Below are positions 1 to 6,480 of a DNA stretch of 9,740 bases, in pieces. The notes under the pieces are model-generated. The model searched no databases. It was given only the letters and a program-made list of their open reading frames with translations, and had not been told where the DNA came from. Made by a program: the position numbers and the translations under genes. The DNA is from an uncultured Eisenbergiella sp. (GTDB lineage: Bacteria > Bacillota > Clostridia > Lachnospirales > Lachnospiraceae). Numbering within the stretch: the first letter of the stretch is position 1; each line of letters begins with the position of its first letter. The stretch is from assembly GCA_948960675.1 (NCBI GenBank), contig CARDPF010000106.1, forward strand, positions 1 to 9,740, given 5' to 3'.

Positions 1-1
1 C

Positions 2-580
2 CCCAACCAGATGATTTCCAAGCCCATGATCTTTGACGAGGTGGCGCTGGGGCTTGTGGTGCGCGGGGTTGCGCCGGAGGAGATAAAGGAGCGGGTGTAT
101 TGGACGCTGAAAATCTGCGGCCTGTATCCGTTCCGCAACTGGCCTGTTTCTGCGCTGAGCTTCGGACAGAAAAAGCGTGTGACCATCGCTTCCATACTGG
201 TAATGAATCCGCAGGTGCTGATTTTGGACGAGCCTACGGCGGGGCAGGACTACAAGCATTATACGGATATCATGGAATTTTTGAAGGAGTTAAACGAAAC
301 ATACGGGATTACCATCCTGATGATCACCCACGATATGCACCTGATGCTGGAGTACACGGACCGGGCGATCGTCATTGCGGACGGGGAACTGGTGGCGGAC
401 GATACGCCCGCCAGGGTGCTGACCAATGAGCGCATTGCGGACAAGGCGTATCTGAAAAAAACGTCGCTCTATGACCTGGCAGTCCGGTGCGGTATTATGG
501 ATGCGGCAGGTTTTGCGGACCGGTTTATTTATTACGAAAGGCAGGTGAGGGGGCATGGCAGGCAGAATTCTGACGTATGA
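2..580 (+). CDS. ECF transporter ATPase component, C-terminal part (5' end outside window)
   Basis: ATP-hydrolysing subunit of an energy-coupling factor (ECF) vitamin or metal importer, acting on the cytoplasmic face. The frame is open to the left edge and the first visible residues (PNQMISK) look like the Q-loop region, so the Walker A part is lost outside the window. Numbering from the Met at base 11, the ABC signature LSFGQ is at 49-53, Walker B ILDEP ends with D73 and E74, the D-loop is AGQD at 77-80, and the switch His is H107 (ITHD). The sequence style resembles the second ABC domain of YkoD-like double ATPases, but one cannot tell from here whether the full protein has one or two ABC domains. 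It overlaps the EcfT gene by 26 bases, as expected for co-translated partners. The transported substrate is unknown. Confidence 0.9.
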   Translation, partial: PNQMISKPMIFDEVALGLVVRGVAPEEIKERVYWTLKICGLYPFRNWPVSALSFGQKKRVTIASILVMNPQVLILDEPTAGQDYKHYTDIMEFLKELNETYGITILMITHDMHLMLEYTDRAIVIADGELVADDTPARVLTNERIADKAYLKKTSLYDLAVRCGIMDAAGFADRFIYYERQVRGHGRQNSDV

Positions 581-1382
581 GGAGAAGGATACCTGGATTC
601 ACCGGCTCAGCGGTGTGTCCAAAATGATTTTTTTCCTGCTTTGGTCCATCACCGGTATGCTGACCTATGATACCCGGGTGCTGCTTGTGATGCTGGGGTG
701 CAGCGTCGTCATCTTCTGGGCGTCCAAGACAGAGTGGAGACAGGTGGGGACGGTGTTTTTGTTTATCCTGCTGTTTTTGTGCCTGAATCTTTTGGCGGTA
801 TTTTTGTTTTCCCCCTATCAGGGGACGGTGGTGTACGGCAGCAAGACGGTTATTCTGGAGCTTTTCGGCGACCACCATATCACGAAGGAACAGCTTTTTT
901 ATGAGTTTAATATTATGCTGAAATATTTTACGGTGACGCCGGTGGTGCTGATGTTTATTGTGACCACCAATCCCAGCGAGTTTGCGGCCAGCCTAAGCCG
1001 TCTGGGGGTCAGCTACAATATCAGCTATGCCATCGCCATCGCCCTGCGGTATGTGCCGGACGTACAGTCGGATTTTACCAAGATCAAGCATGCGCAGGAA
1101 GCCCGCGGCATCGAGATGAGCGGCAAGGCTTCCCTGTGGGACCGCATGAAAAAGATGAGCATGATTATTTTCCCGCTGCTTTTTTCCAGTATGGACCGCA
1201 TCGACGTAGTCAGCAACGCCATGGAGCTTAGGGGCTTTGGCAAGCATAAAAAGCGGACCTGGTACATGGGGAAAAAACTGGGGAAGGGCGATTACGCGGT
1301 CATCGTGTCTGTGGCCGTGTTTATGACGGTAGCAATGATTGTGACATATGCGGACGGCAGCAGGTTTTACAATCCGTTTTGA
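555..1382 (+). CDS. ECF transporter transmembrane component EcfT (CbiQ family)
   Basis: Membrane scaffold of an ECF importer that couples ATP hydrolysis to movement of the S component. The 275-residue length is normal. Two family-defining coupling motifs are visible: ARG at 183-185 (in EARGIEMSG) and LRG at 225-227 (in MELRGFG), which in known EcfT proteins sit on the two coupling helices that dock into grooves of the ATPases. Hydrophobic segments occur near 24-36, 42-56, 66-86, 124-138, 154-168, 202-213 and 247-265. The N-terminal HRLSGVSK matches the usual family start. The ATG lies inside the upstream ATPase gene, preceded by a G-rich ribosome site (AGGTGAGG at 542-549), indicating translational coupling. 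No S-component gene is adjacent on this strand inside the window. Confidence 0.93.
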   Translation: MAGRILTYEEKDTWIHRLSGVSKMIFFLLWSITGMLTYDTRVLLVMLGCSVVIFWASKTEWRQVGTVFLFILLFLCLNLLAVFLFSPYQGTVVYGSKTVILELFGDHHITKEQLFYEFNIMLKYFTVTPVVLMFIVTTNPSEFAASLSRLGVSYNISYAIAIALRYVPDVQSDFTKIKHAQEARGIEMSGKASLWDRMKKMSMIIFPLLFSSMDRIDVVSNAMELRGFGKHKKRTWYMGKKLGKGDYAVIVSVAVFMTVAMIVTYADGSRFYNPF

Positions 1383-1395
1383 GAAAGGATAGGAT

Positions 1396-2277
1396 ATGGT
1401 TTATACAATTGAAAATGACAAAATGAAAGTGCAGATGTCTGACAAGGGCGCGGAATTGATGTCCATTGAGGGCAGGGACGGTACGGAATATTTGTGGCAG
1501 GGGGACACGGCCTACTGGGGGGACCGGGCGCCCAACCTTTTTCCCTATATTGCGCGGCTGACGCAGGGGAAATATACGGTAAACGGTAAAACTTATGAGA
1601 TGGACATCCACGGGTTTGTCAAGGATTCCCGGTTGGAAGTGGAAAGCCGGGAAACGGATAAAATCGTGTGGAAGCTGACCCAGAGTGGGCAGACCAAAAA
1701 AGTATATCCCTTCGATTTTGTGTACCGGGTGTGTTATGCGCTGCAGGACGATACCCTGCAGATTTGCTTTTCGGTGGAAAATCCCAATGAAATCCCGATG
1801 TATTTTGGAATCGGGGGGCATCCGGGCTTTTGCGTGCCGTTGGATAAAAATTTGTGTTTTGAGGATTATTACCTGCAGTTTGAACCGGCCGATGTGCCCA
1901 ATCCGGTGCGGGTAGGCATTTCCCCGACCTGTTTTGTGGACGGAAAGGACAAGGAATATCCGTTGGAGGCGGGCGGAAAAATTTCCATGAACCATCATTT
2001 GTTTGACGACGACGCCATTGTGCTTACAAAAATGCCCAAGGCCGTCACGCTTAAATCGGACAAATCTACACACAGCGTCCGGGTGGAATATCCGCAGATG
2101 GAATATCTGGGATTTTGGCACATGCCCCATACGGATGCGCCCTATGTCTGTATCGAACCCTGGTCCTCCCTGCCCTCCCGGCAGGATGTGGTGGAGGATT
2201 TGGCGACCCAGCCGGGACTGGTACACCTGGAGGCGGGCGCTACCTATAAAAACCACTGGACGATCCGGATATCCTGA
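1396..2277 (+). CDS. Aldose 1-epimerase family protein (LacX-like mutarotase)
   Basis: Cytoplasmic beta-sandwich enzyme predicted to interconvert alpha and beta anomers of a hexose or related sugar. Family hallmarks: GDRAPNLFP at 42-50, HGF at 72-74, GGHPGF at 140-145 with the probable catalytic H142, and IEPWSSLP at 253-260 with the probable catalytic acid E254. The length of 293 residues fits the LacX-type branch rather than GalM (about 340). The gene starts 13 bases after ecfT, with a GAAAGGATAGG ribosome site at 1382-1392, so it is probably in the same transcript, although no functional link to the transporter is evident. It ends six bases before the large palindrome. The substrate is not predictable; other members act on galactose, glucose or sugar phosphates. 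Confidence 0.9.
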   Translation: MVYTIENDKMKVQMSDKGAELMSIEGRDGTEYLWQGDTAYWGDRAPNLFPYIARLTQGKYTVNGKTYEMDIHGFVKDSRLEVESRETDKIVWKLTQSGQTKKVYPFDFVYRVCYALQDDTLQICFSVENPNEIPMYFGIGGHPGFCVPLDKNLCFEDYYLQFEPADVPNPVRVGISPTCFVDGKDKEYPLEAGGKISMNHHLFDDDAIVLTKMPKAVTLKSDKSTHSVRVEYPQMEYLGFWHMPHTDAPYVCIEPWSSLPSRQDVVEDLATQPGLVHLEAGATYKNHWTIRIS

Positions 2278-2283
2278 TTTCTA

Positions 2284-2606
2284 CAGACAGCCAAGGCCAA
2301 TGCAAAAAGGACGGGGGCGGGCGGATGGCATGACCACCGGGCAGGAACGCGCATGGCCGTTACAGGCTGCTGGATCCCGGCCGGAGAAATTCCCCAAAAC
2401 ACAGGCTATCCCTGTGGCAGGGCGCAAAACCGTGCAAACGCAGTGCGTTCTTTGCGCCCTGCCGCGTTTAGGGGCAGCCTGTATTTTGGAGGAATTTCCC
2501 GGCTGGGATCCTGCAAGCCTGTAACGGCCATGCGCGTTCCTGCCCGGTGGCCATGCCATCCCCTGCGTCCGTCCTTTTTGCATTGGCTTTTTTGGGCGGC
2601 TGTCTG
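2284..2606. repeat. 323-base imperfect palindrome (giant hairpin or fold-back element) filling a convergent intergenic gap
   Basis: The two halves are reverse complements over about 140 bases each. Pairing blocks read by eye: 2284-2292 with 2598-2606 (9 bp); 2296-2313 with 2570-2587 (18 bp, perfect); 2323-2368 with 2516-2561 (45 of 46, mismatch 2333/2551); 2372-2378 with 2505-2511; 2386-2393 with 2491-2498; 2401-2407 with 2476-2482; and 2416-2428 with 2451-2463 (13 bp), leaving an apical loop at 2429-2450 that itself holds AACGCA/TGCGTT (2437-2449). Several mismatches are transitions. It begins six bases after the epimerase stop and ends nine bases before the thiT stop codon on the other strand. 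No flanking target duplication was found. It could be a MITE-like or fold-back mobile repeat, a structured RNA, or an outsized bidirectional terminator. No family was recognised. Confidence 0.9.
2296..2593 (+). terminator. Possible rho-independent terminator formed by the palindrome base
   Basis: On the + strand the perfect 18-bp basal stem (2296-2313/2570-2587) is followed directly by six T residues (2588-2593), as in an intrinsic terminator for the ecf-epimerase transcript. On the - strand the stem is followed by CTTGG rather than a T run, so termination of thiT there is less clear. The stem encloses about 256 bases, far larger than a normal terminator, so the inner 13-bp stem at 2416-2463 would form first during transcription. 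Confidence 0.4.
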
Positions 2607-2615
2607 ACGGACGTT

Positions 2616-3296
2616 TTAATTTTGTACGGCCATGGCCTTGAGTTGTCCCATTGCCTTTTTCACGGGCGGCAGGCTGATGACGACGAGGGTGATCAGCGCT
2701 TCCCCGCCCAGATAGATGCCGTTGTATAGGAGCGAGTAGACCGGGGCGGTCATGCCGTAATCGGCTGCATAAATGCCAAAAAAGATCATGCCGGACAGGA
2801 AGGTGAAAAAGTAACGGCCCAGCACGCCGGTGAGGTATCCCTTGACAAGCCCGTTTTTGGCCTGTGCAAACAAACCGGAAAGCCCCAGCGCGCCGAAAGC
2901 GAAGAAATAGTCCACCAGCATTTGGGGAAAGCTGATGATGTAGGGATTGCTGACCAACTGCAAAAAGCCGTAAGCGATGGCGGTCATGAGTCCGGCATAG
3001 AGCCCGTACCAGTATCCGATCAGGCAGATAAAGAGCATGGAGAGCAGCGTGACGGATCCGCCCATGGGGGGATCGAACAGCTTAATGTTGGAAGTGACCA
3101 TGGCGAGCGCTACCGCTACGGCGGAAAAGGCCAGCTGTCTGGTGGAAAAATGCGGCTTGCGCAGGCTGTTTTGGACAAAGCATGCCAGCAGGAAAAGCGC
3201 AAGCATCAGAAGTACCAGCACGGTATACCCGGCGGTGGTGAGTTGATACGTGGTTCCCCATTCGTCCGTGACGGGGGTTGCAAAGAATGAAAGCAT
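2616..3296 (-). CDS. thiT: ThiT-like thiamine transporter S component (YuaJ family)
   Basis: Membrane S component that binds thiamine and works with a shared ECF ATPase/EcfT motor. Evidence is the ThiT-like core SFPQMLVDYFFAFGALGLSG at 122-141, the following GRYFFTFLSG at 160-169, YNGIYLGGEA at 191-200 near the C-terminus, and a TPP riboswitch in its leader. The start at 3296 is chosen because AAGGAGG lies seven bases upstream (3304-3310); the frame extends to 3347, but those 17 extra codons read through the Shine-Dalgarno and its hairpin. At 226 residues it is longer than Lactococcus ThiT (182), owing to an extra N-terminal segment with a hydrophobic helix near 24-41. The position before QxLxDY where many ThiT proteins carry His appears to be Phe here. 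It is the only clear gene on its transcript. Confidence 0.88.
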   Translation of the reverse strand: MLSFFATPVTDEWGTTYQLTTAGYTVLVLLMLALFLLACFVQNSLRKPHFSTRQLAFSAVAVALAMVTSNIKLFDPPMGGSVTLLSMLFICLIGYWYGLYAGLMTAIAYGFLQLVSNPYIISFPQMLVDYFFAFGALGLSGLFAQAKNGLVKGYLTGVLGRYFFTFLSGMIFFGIYAADYGMTAPVYSLLYNGIYLGGEALITLVVISLPPVKKAMGQLKAMAVQN

Positions 3297-3303
3297 AAAA
3301 AAA

Positions 3304-3324
3304 CCTCCTTGTGTGCACAGGAGG
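3304..3324 (-). promoter_or_regulatory. Shine-Dalgarno sequestering hairpin of thiT
   Basis: On the - strand CCTCCT (3319-3324) can pair perfectly with AGGAGG (3304-3309), the core of the thiT ribosome site, across a nine-base loop. Hiding the ribosome site is a known mode of TPP riboswitch control. No strong T-tailed terminator was seen between the aptamer and the gene, so translational control is the better reading. The anti-sequestor pairing was not identified with certainty. Confidence 0.6.
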
Positions 3325-3399
3325 GGTATAGCGCCTGATGTAAACACAAAAGAGAAAAGAAGGTATGAAAGTAAGCCTCTTTTTGCATTTACAAAAGTC

Positions 3400-3500
3400 T
3401 GCCTCCCTACGCCGGTATTGTCCGGTTCAGGTAGTGAGGGTTAGGGCCGGTACGGTTTACAAAAGCCATACAACCCAATCTCAGCGATAGCTCCCCTGGC
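3400..3500 (-). ncRNA. TPP (THI-box) riboswitch aptamer
   Basis: Read on the - strand, the conserved pieces occur in order: GGGGAGC, a short P2 hairpin closed by GCTGAGA, an extended P3 arm (GGGTTGTATGG pairing with CCGTAC and AACCC), then ACCCTCACTACCTGAACCGG, and CCGGCGTAGGGAGGC at the 3' end. P5 (CCGG/CCGG) and P4 (CTAC/GTAG) can form. Thiamine pyrophosphate binding is expected to lower thiT expression. P1 looks short, with about three clear pairs (GCC/GGC). The aptamer starts roughly 20 bases after the promoter -10 box and lies about 100 bases before the thiT start. Confidence 0.96.
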
Positions 3501-3520
3501 GATTATTTTTAACGCTCTTT

Positions 3521-3549
3521 ACTATATGCCAAGCGTAGGCATTTGTCAA
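3521..3549 (-). promoter_or_regulatory. Sigma-A promoter of the thiT leader
   Basis: On the - strand a consensus -35 TTGACA (3544-3549) and a -10 TATAGT (3521-3526) are separated by exactly 17 bases. Transcription would begin near 3514 and enter the TPP aptamer almost at once. Confidence 0.9.
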
Positions 3550-3589
3550 GTTTTTTCACAAATTTTTCATGGTAAAGGGAAGGGTTTTC

Positions 3590-3598
3590 TGGTATGAT
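3590..3598 (+). promoter_or_regulatory. Likely extended -10 promoter for the HAD-CPBP gene
   Basis: TGG followed by TATGAT (3593-3598) fits an extended -10 element. The -35 position at 17-base spacing (3570-3575, TGGTAA) is poor, which is tolerated with extended -10 promoters. It is back-to-back with the thiT promoter, and the start site would be near 3605, about 90 bases before the chosen gene start. Confidence 0.55.
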
Positions 3599-3695
3599 AG
3601 AAAAGGTGTATGCGGATTAGGGGAGAAAATACCTTTTGCGGAAACATCATGTTAAAAATTTTGGATGTCTGCATAAGCAGGCGGATGGGAGAAGT

Positions 3696-5456
3696 ATGTA
3701 TTCCTGCGTAATATTTGATTTGGATGGGACAATCAGCGACCCCAAAGTGGGAATCTGCACCTGTGTGCAGTATGCGCTGCAAAGTTTTGGGATAGAGGAG
3801 CCGGATTTGGACAAGCTGGAGCCGTTTATCGGGCCGCCGCTGCGGGACAGTTTCCGGGAGTTTTATGGCTTTGACGCAGGGCAGGCAGAGGCCGCTGTAC
3901 AGAAGTACCGGGAACGCTTTTTCGTGACGGGGAAATTTGAAAATGTTTTGTATTTGGGTATGGGAGAGCTTTTGCGGGATTTGTGGGCGGCAGGGGTGCG
4001 TCTGGCGGTTGCGTCCAGTAAGCCGACCGTATTGGTGGAAGAGATTTTGCGCTATTTTGGAATCCGGCAGTTTTTTACGGTGGTGGTAGGAAGCGAGTTG
4101 GACGGAACCCGGGATAAGAAGGAAGAGGTGACGGCAGAAGTGTGCCGCCAGCTGGCGCAGCTGGGGCTGGCGGACCGGTCCGGTATGGTGATGGTGGGGG
4201 ACCGGAAATTTGATATGGAAGGTGCCAGGGCAATCGGCGTGTACAGCATCGGGGCAGGTTACGGATATGCGGCGGCGGGAGAATTGGAAGCAGCCGGCGC
4301 AGATATTATCGTGAAGGATGTGGAAAGCCTGCGGTGCGTACTGTTTGGCGGCCGGCAGAATGTACAGCCGGGTCGGATGCCCGGGGCCGGCCGGTCGGAT
4401 GCAGTGCCGTCATACGTACAGGCGGTCGGCCCGCAGAATGCAGTGCCGCCATACGTGCAGGCGGTTGGCCCGCAGAATGCAGTGCCGTCATACATACAGA
4501 CGGTCGGCCCGCAGAATGTGATGCAGCCAATTGGTCAGTCGGCAGATTCGCCGAATGGCGCACAGGCGTTTGGACAGCAATTGCAGCCGCCGCCGTATTA
4601 CGGTTCCCAGCCGGGAGGGGTTTTTAGCGGTTACGGGGCGAGGTACCGTACGCCGAAACCCGAATCAAAGGGCAAGAAAATTGCGAAAGCGATCGGGATT
4701 GGCCTCTTAGCCATGGCGACTTATTATGTCGTGGCGGGAGCGGTAGCGACGGGCGTTTTAATGGTCGCCATGTTTTGGTTTGATGCCGCATATACCGACA
4801 GCGCTTATTATTTTTGGCTCAATGCTGCTAATGCCGCAGGGATTGTCGGCGCCTTTGCGGCCTGCTTTGGCATTTGGCACAAGGGAATCCGTATCCGCTT
4901 CACGAAACCGGTGCATGCCTTATCACTGACGCCGATGATGATATTGGCGGCGTCTCTGGCGATGGGGATGAACGGCCTTTTGAATCTCGTTAAACTTTAT
5001 GAACTATCGCCTGCCTTTCAGGAAGTTTCGGAAATACAAGGGGATATTCCGGTTTGGCTGGGGGTTCTTTCTTACGGCATTTTGGCGCCGCTTGGGGAAG
5101 AAACCGTATTTAGGGGCGTTGTGTATGGGCAGCTAAAGAAAATCAGCAATGTTTGGGTGGCGGTTTTTGCCTCGGGTGTGGCGTTCGGGCTGTTTCACGG
5201 CAATCTGGTGCAGGCGGTATATGCTTCCGTGCTTGGAATTGTGCTTGCGCTGGTGTATGAACTTTATGGCAGCATTATCTTTCCCATGCTGTTCCATGGG
5301 ATTGCAAACCTGTTCGTATATCTGTTGATTGATTTGACCGATATCGGCGGCATTTACTTAATGCCGGTTTCCTGCCTGTTTTTCCTCACCATTTCTGCTG
5401 TGAGCCTGCTATTGACATTCAAATGGCAGGGAAGCGGCAAGGCTTATAAAAGCTGA
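3696..5456 (+). CDS. Fusion protein: HAD-family phosphatase domain + repeat linker + CPBP intramembrane protease
   Basis: A 586-residue protein with two unrelated modules. Residues 1-218 form a phosphoglycolate-phosphatase-like HAD hydrolase: DLDGT with D8 and D10 (nucleophile and acid/base), motif II Ser at S107/S108, motif III Lys at K141/K142, and motif IV GDRKFD with D169 and D173. Residues 219-325 are a Pro/Gln/Tyr-rich linker with three 13-residue repeats (236-274). Residues 328-575 form a multi-pass membrane domain with CPBP (Abi/CAAX-protease) motifs EETVFR (E468, E469, R473), FGLFHG (H501) and FHGIAN (H534, N538). All key residues of both modules are intact. The ATG at 3696 is preferred because HAD proteins start just before DxD and GGGAGA precedes it; a TTG at 3636 in the same frame, with GGGGAGA upstream, is an alternative. 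Substrates of both halves are unknown. It overlaps asnA by 13 bases, tail to tail. Confidence 0.88.
   Translation: MYSCVIFDLDGTISDPKVGICTCVQYALQSFGIEEPDLDKLEPFIGPPLRDSFREFYGFDAGQAEAAVQKYRERFFVTGKFENVLYLGMGELLRDLWAAGVRLAVASSKPTVLVEEILRYFGIRQFFTVVVGSELDGTRDKKEEVTAEVCRQLAQLGLADRSGMVMVGDRKFDMEGARAIGVYSIGAGYGYAAAGELEAAGADIIVKDVESLRCVLFGGRQNVQPGRMPGAGRSDAVPSYVQAVGPQNAVPPYVQAVGPQNAVPSYIQTVGPQNVMQPIGQSADSPNGAQAFGQQLQPPPYYGSQPGGVFSGYGARYRTPKPESKGKKIAKAIGIGLLAMATYYVVAGAVATGVLMVAMFWFDAAYTDSAYYFWLNAANAAGIVGAFAACFGIWHKGIRIRFTKPVHALSLTPMMILAASLAMGMNGLLNLVKLYELSPAFQEVSEIQGDIPVWLGVLSYGILAPLGEETVFRGVVYGQLKKISNVWVAVFASGVAFGLFHGNLVQAVYASVLGIVLALVYELYGSIIFPMLFHGIANLFVYLLIDLTDIGGIYLMPVSCLFFLTISAVSLLLTFKWQGSGKAYKS
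4401..4517 (+). repeat. Three tandem 39-base repeats coding the linker AVPSYVQAVGPQN
   Basis: Units are 4401-4439, 4440-4478 and 4479-4517, in frame and nearly identical, each coding a 13-residue Pro/Tyr/Gln motif (AVPSYVQAVGPQN, AVPPYVQAVGPQN, AVPSYIQTVGPQN). The near identity at DNA level suggests recent slippage expansion, so copy number may vary between strains. The repeats lie in the low-complexity linker between the HAD and membrane protease domains. Confidence 0.95.
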
Positions 5457-6454
5457 ATGCCGTGCAATGCGGCCTCTTTGCGGACGGCATCCGGCCAGAG
5501 GGAGCATTGCACTTCGCCGATATGGGCTTTGCGCAGGAAGAACATACAGATACGGGACTGGCCGATTCCCCCGCCGATGGTAAAGGGAACCTCTCCGTCC
5601 AGCACGGCTTTCTGGAAGGGGAGCAGGGCCCGGTCGGGGCAGCCTGCCTTTTCCAGCTGGGAAAGCAGGGAATCCCGGTCAACCCTGATGCCCATGGAGG
5701 AAAGCTCCAGTGCGATGTCCAAGACCGGATAATATACCAAAATGTCCGCATTCAGCGCCCAGTCGTCATAATCGGGGGCGCGTCCGTCATGGGGCTTTCC
5801 GTCTGCCAGTTTGTCGCCGATCTGCATGATGCAGACGGCGCCTTTTTCTTTTGTGATCTGGTATTCCCGCTCTTTGGGGGTATGGACAGGGTAGCGGTCT
5901 GCCAGTTCCTGGCTGGTGATAAAAAAGATTTCCTTAGGTAAAATTTCTTCTATGTAATCATACTGGATAGCCATGTACATTTCTGTTTTGCGCAGTGCTT
6001 TATACACGTCCCGCACCGTCGCCTGCAGGGTTTCCAGGGTGCGTTCTTCTTTGGCAATCACCTTTTCCCAATCCCATTGATCCACAAAAATGGAATGGAT
6101 ATTGTCGGTAATCTCGTCCCGGCGGATGGCGTTCATGTCCGTGTAGAGTCCTTCGCCATGGGAAAAGCCGTATTCTTTGAGCGCAAAGCGTTTCCATTTC
6201 GCCAGGGAATGGACGACCTCAGCCTCGTAATCGTCCAGTTCCTTGATGCCAAAGGATACGGGGCGTTCATATCCGTTTAAGTTGTCGTTTAGGCCGGAAG
6301 CCGGGTCCACAAACAGCGGTGCGGATACGCGCAGGAGGTTTAGGTGCTTGATTAAAAGGCTTTGGAAAAAGTCTTTCACTGTTTTGATACCGATCTGCGT
6401 GTCGTGCAGATTCAATTCCGAAACGTAATGGGGAGGAATAATTAAGTGTTCCAT
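5444..6454 (-). CDS. asnA: Aspartate--ammonia ligase (asparagine synthetase A)
   Basis: Cytoplasmic enzyme making asparagine from aspartate, ammonia and ATP. The 336-residue length matches the family (about 330). Recognisable blocks: SAPLFVDPASGLNDNLNG at 44-61, RPVSFGI at 64-70, YTDMNAIRRDE at 104-114, VDQWDWEKV at 124-132, DYDDWALNADI at 228-238 and the class II synthetase-like motif GGGIGQSR at 294-301 with S300 and R301. The start at 6454 is supported by AGAGGT (6458-6463) just upstream and by the usual family N-terminus (ME..IIP..Y). It has its own strong promoter at 6520-6548 and is monocistronic. No T-box or other leader element was recognised in the roughly 60-base leader. It converges with the HAD-CPBP gene, overlapping by 13 bases, and no clear terminator was seen between them. 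Confidence 0.97.
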   Translation of the reverse strand: MEHLIIPPHYVSELNLHDTQIGIKTVKDFFQSLLIKHLNLLRVSAPLFVDPASGLNDNLNGYERPVSFGIKELDDYEAEVVHSLAKWKRFALKEYGFSHGEGLYTDMNAIRRDEITDNIHSIFVDQWDWEKVIAKEERTLETLQATVRDVYKALRKTEMYMAIQYDYIEEILPKEIFFITSQELADRYPVHTPKEREYQITKEKGAVCIMQIGDKLADGKPHDGRAPDYDDWALNADILVYYPVLDIALELSSMGIRVDRDSLLSQLEKAGCPDRALLPFQKAVLDGEVPFTIGGGIGQSRICMFFLRKAHIGEVQCSLWPDAVRKEAALHGIQLL

Positions 6455-6480
6455 ATGACCTCTTTCTGCCTGTCGGGCAT

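Noticed and set aside
1321..2256. Long 311-codon frame on the - strand opposite the epimerase gene
   Set aside because: It is a shadow of the epimerase; the product has no known motifs and is rich in His, Arg and Phe, typical of antisense readings, whereas the + strand protein carries all the family motifs.
2284..2606. Insertion sequence or transposon ends with target duplication
   Set aside because: No transposase frame is present, and the flanks (ATTTCTA on the left, ACGGACG on the right) show no direct repeat, so an IS call is not supported.
2281..2607. Open frames of 84-100 codons on both strands inside the palindrome, each beginning ATGCAAAAAGGACG
   Set aside because: The palindrome makes both strands read alike, so a start on one arm appears on the other. 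The products are Arg/Pro/Gly-rich with no recognisable domain, no convincing ribosome site precedes them, and they differ freely between arms.
4401..4517. CRISPR-like short repeat array
   Set aside because: The units are directly adjacent with no spacers, are in frame within a protein, and code for a low-complexity linker.
4259..4563. Antisense frames with repeated motifs opposite the HAD-CPBP linker
   Set aside because: They are mirror readings of the 39-base tandem repeats on the coding strand; no start signals or family resemblance were seen.
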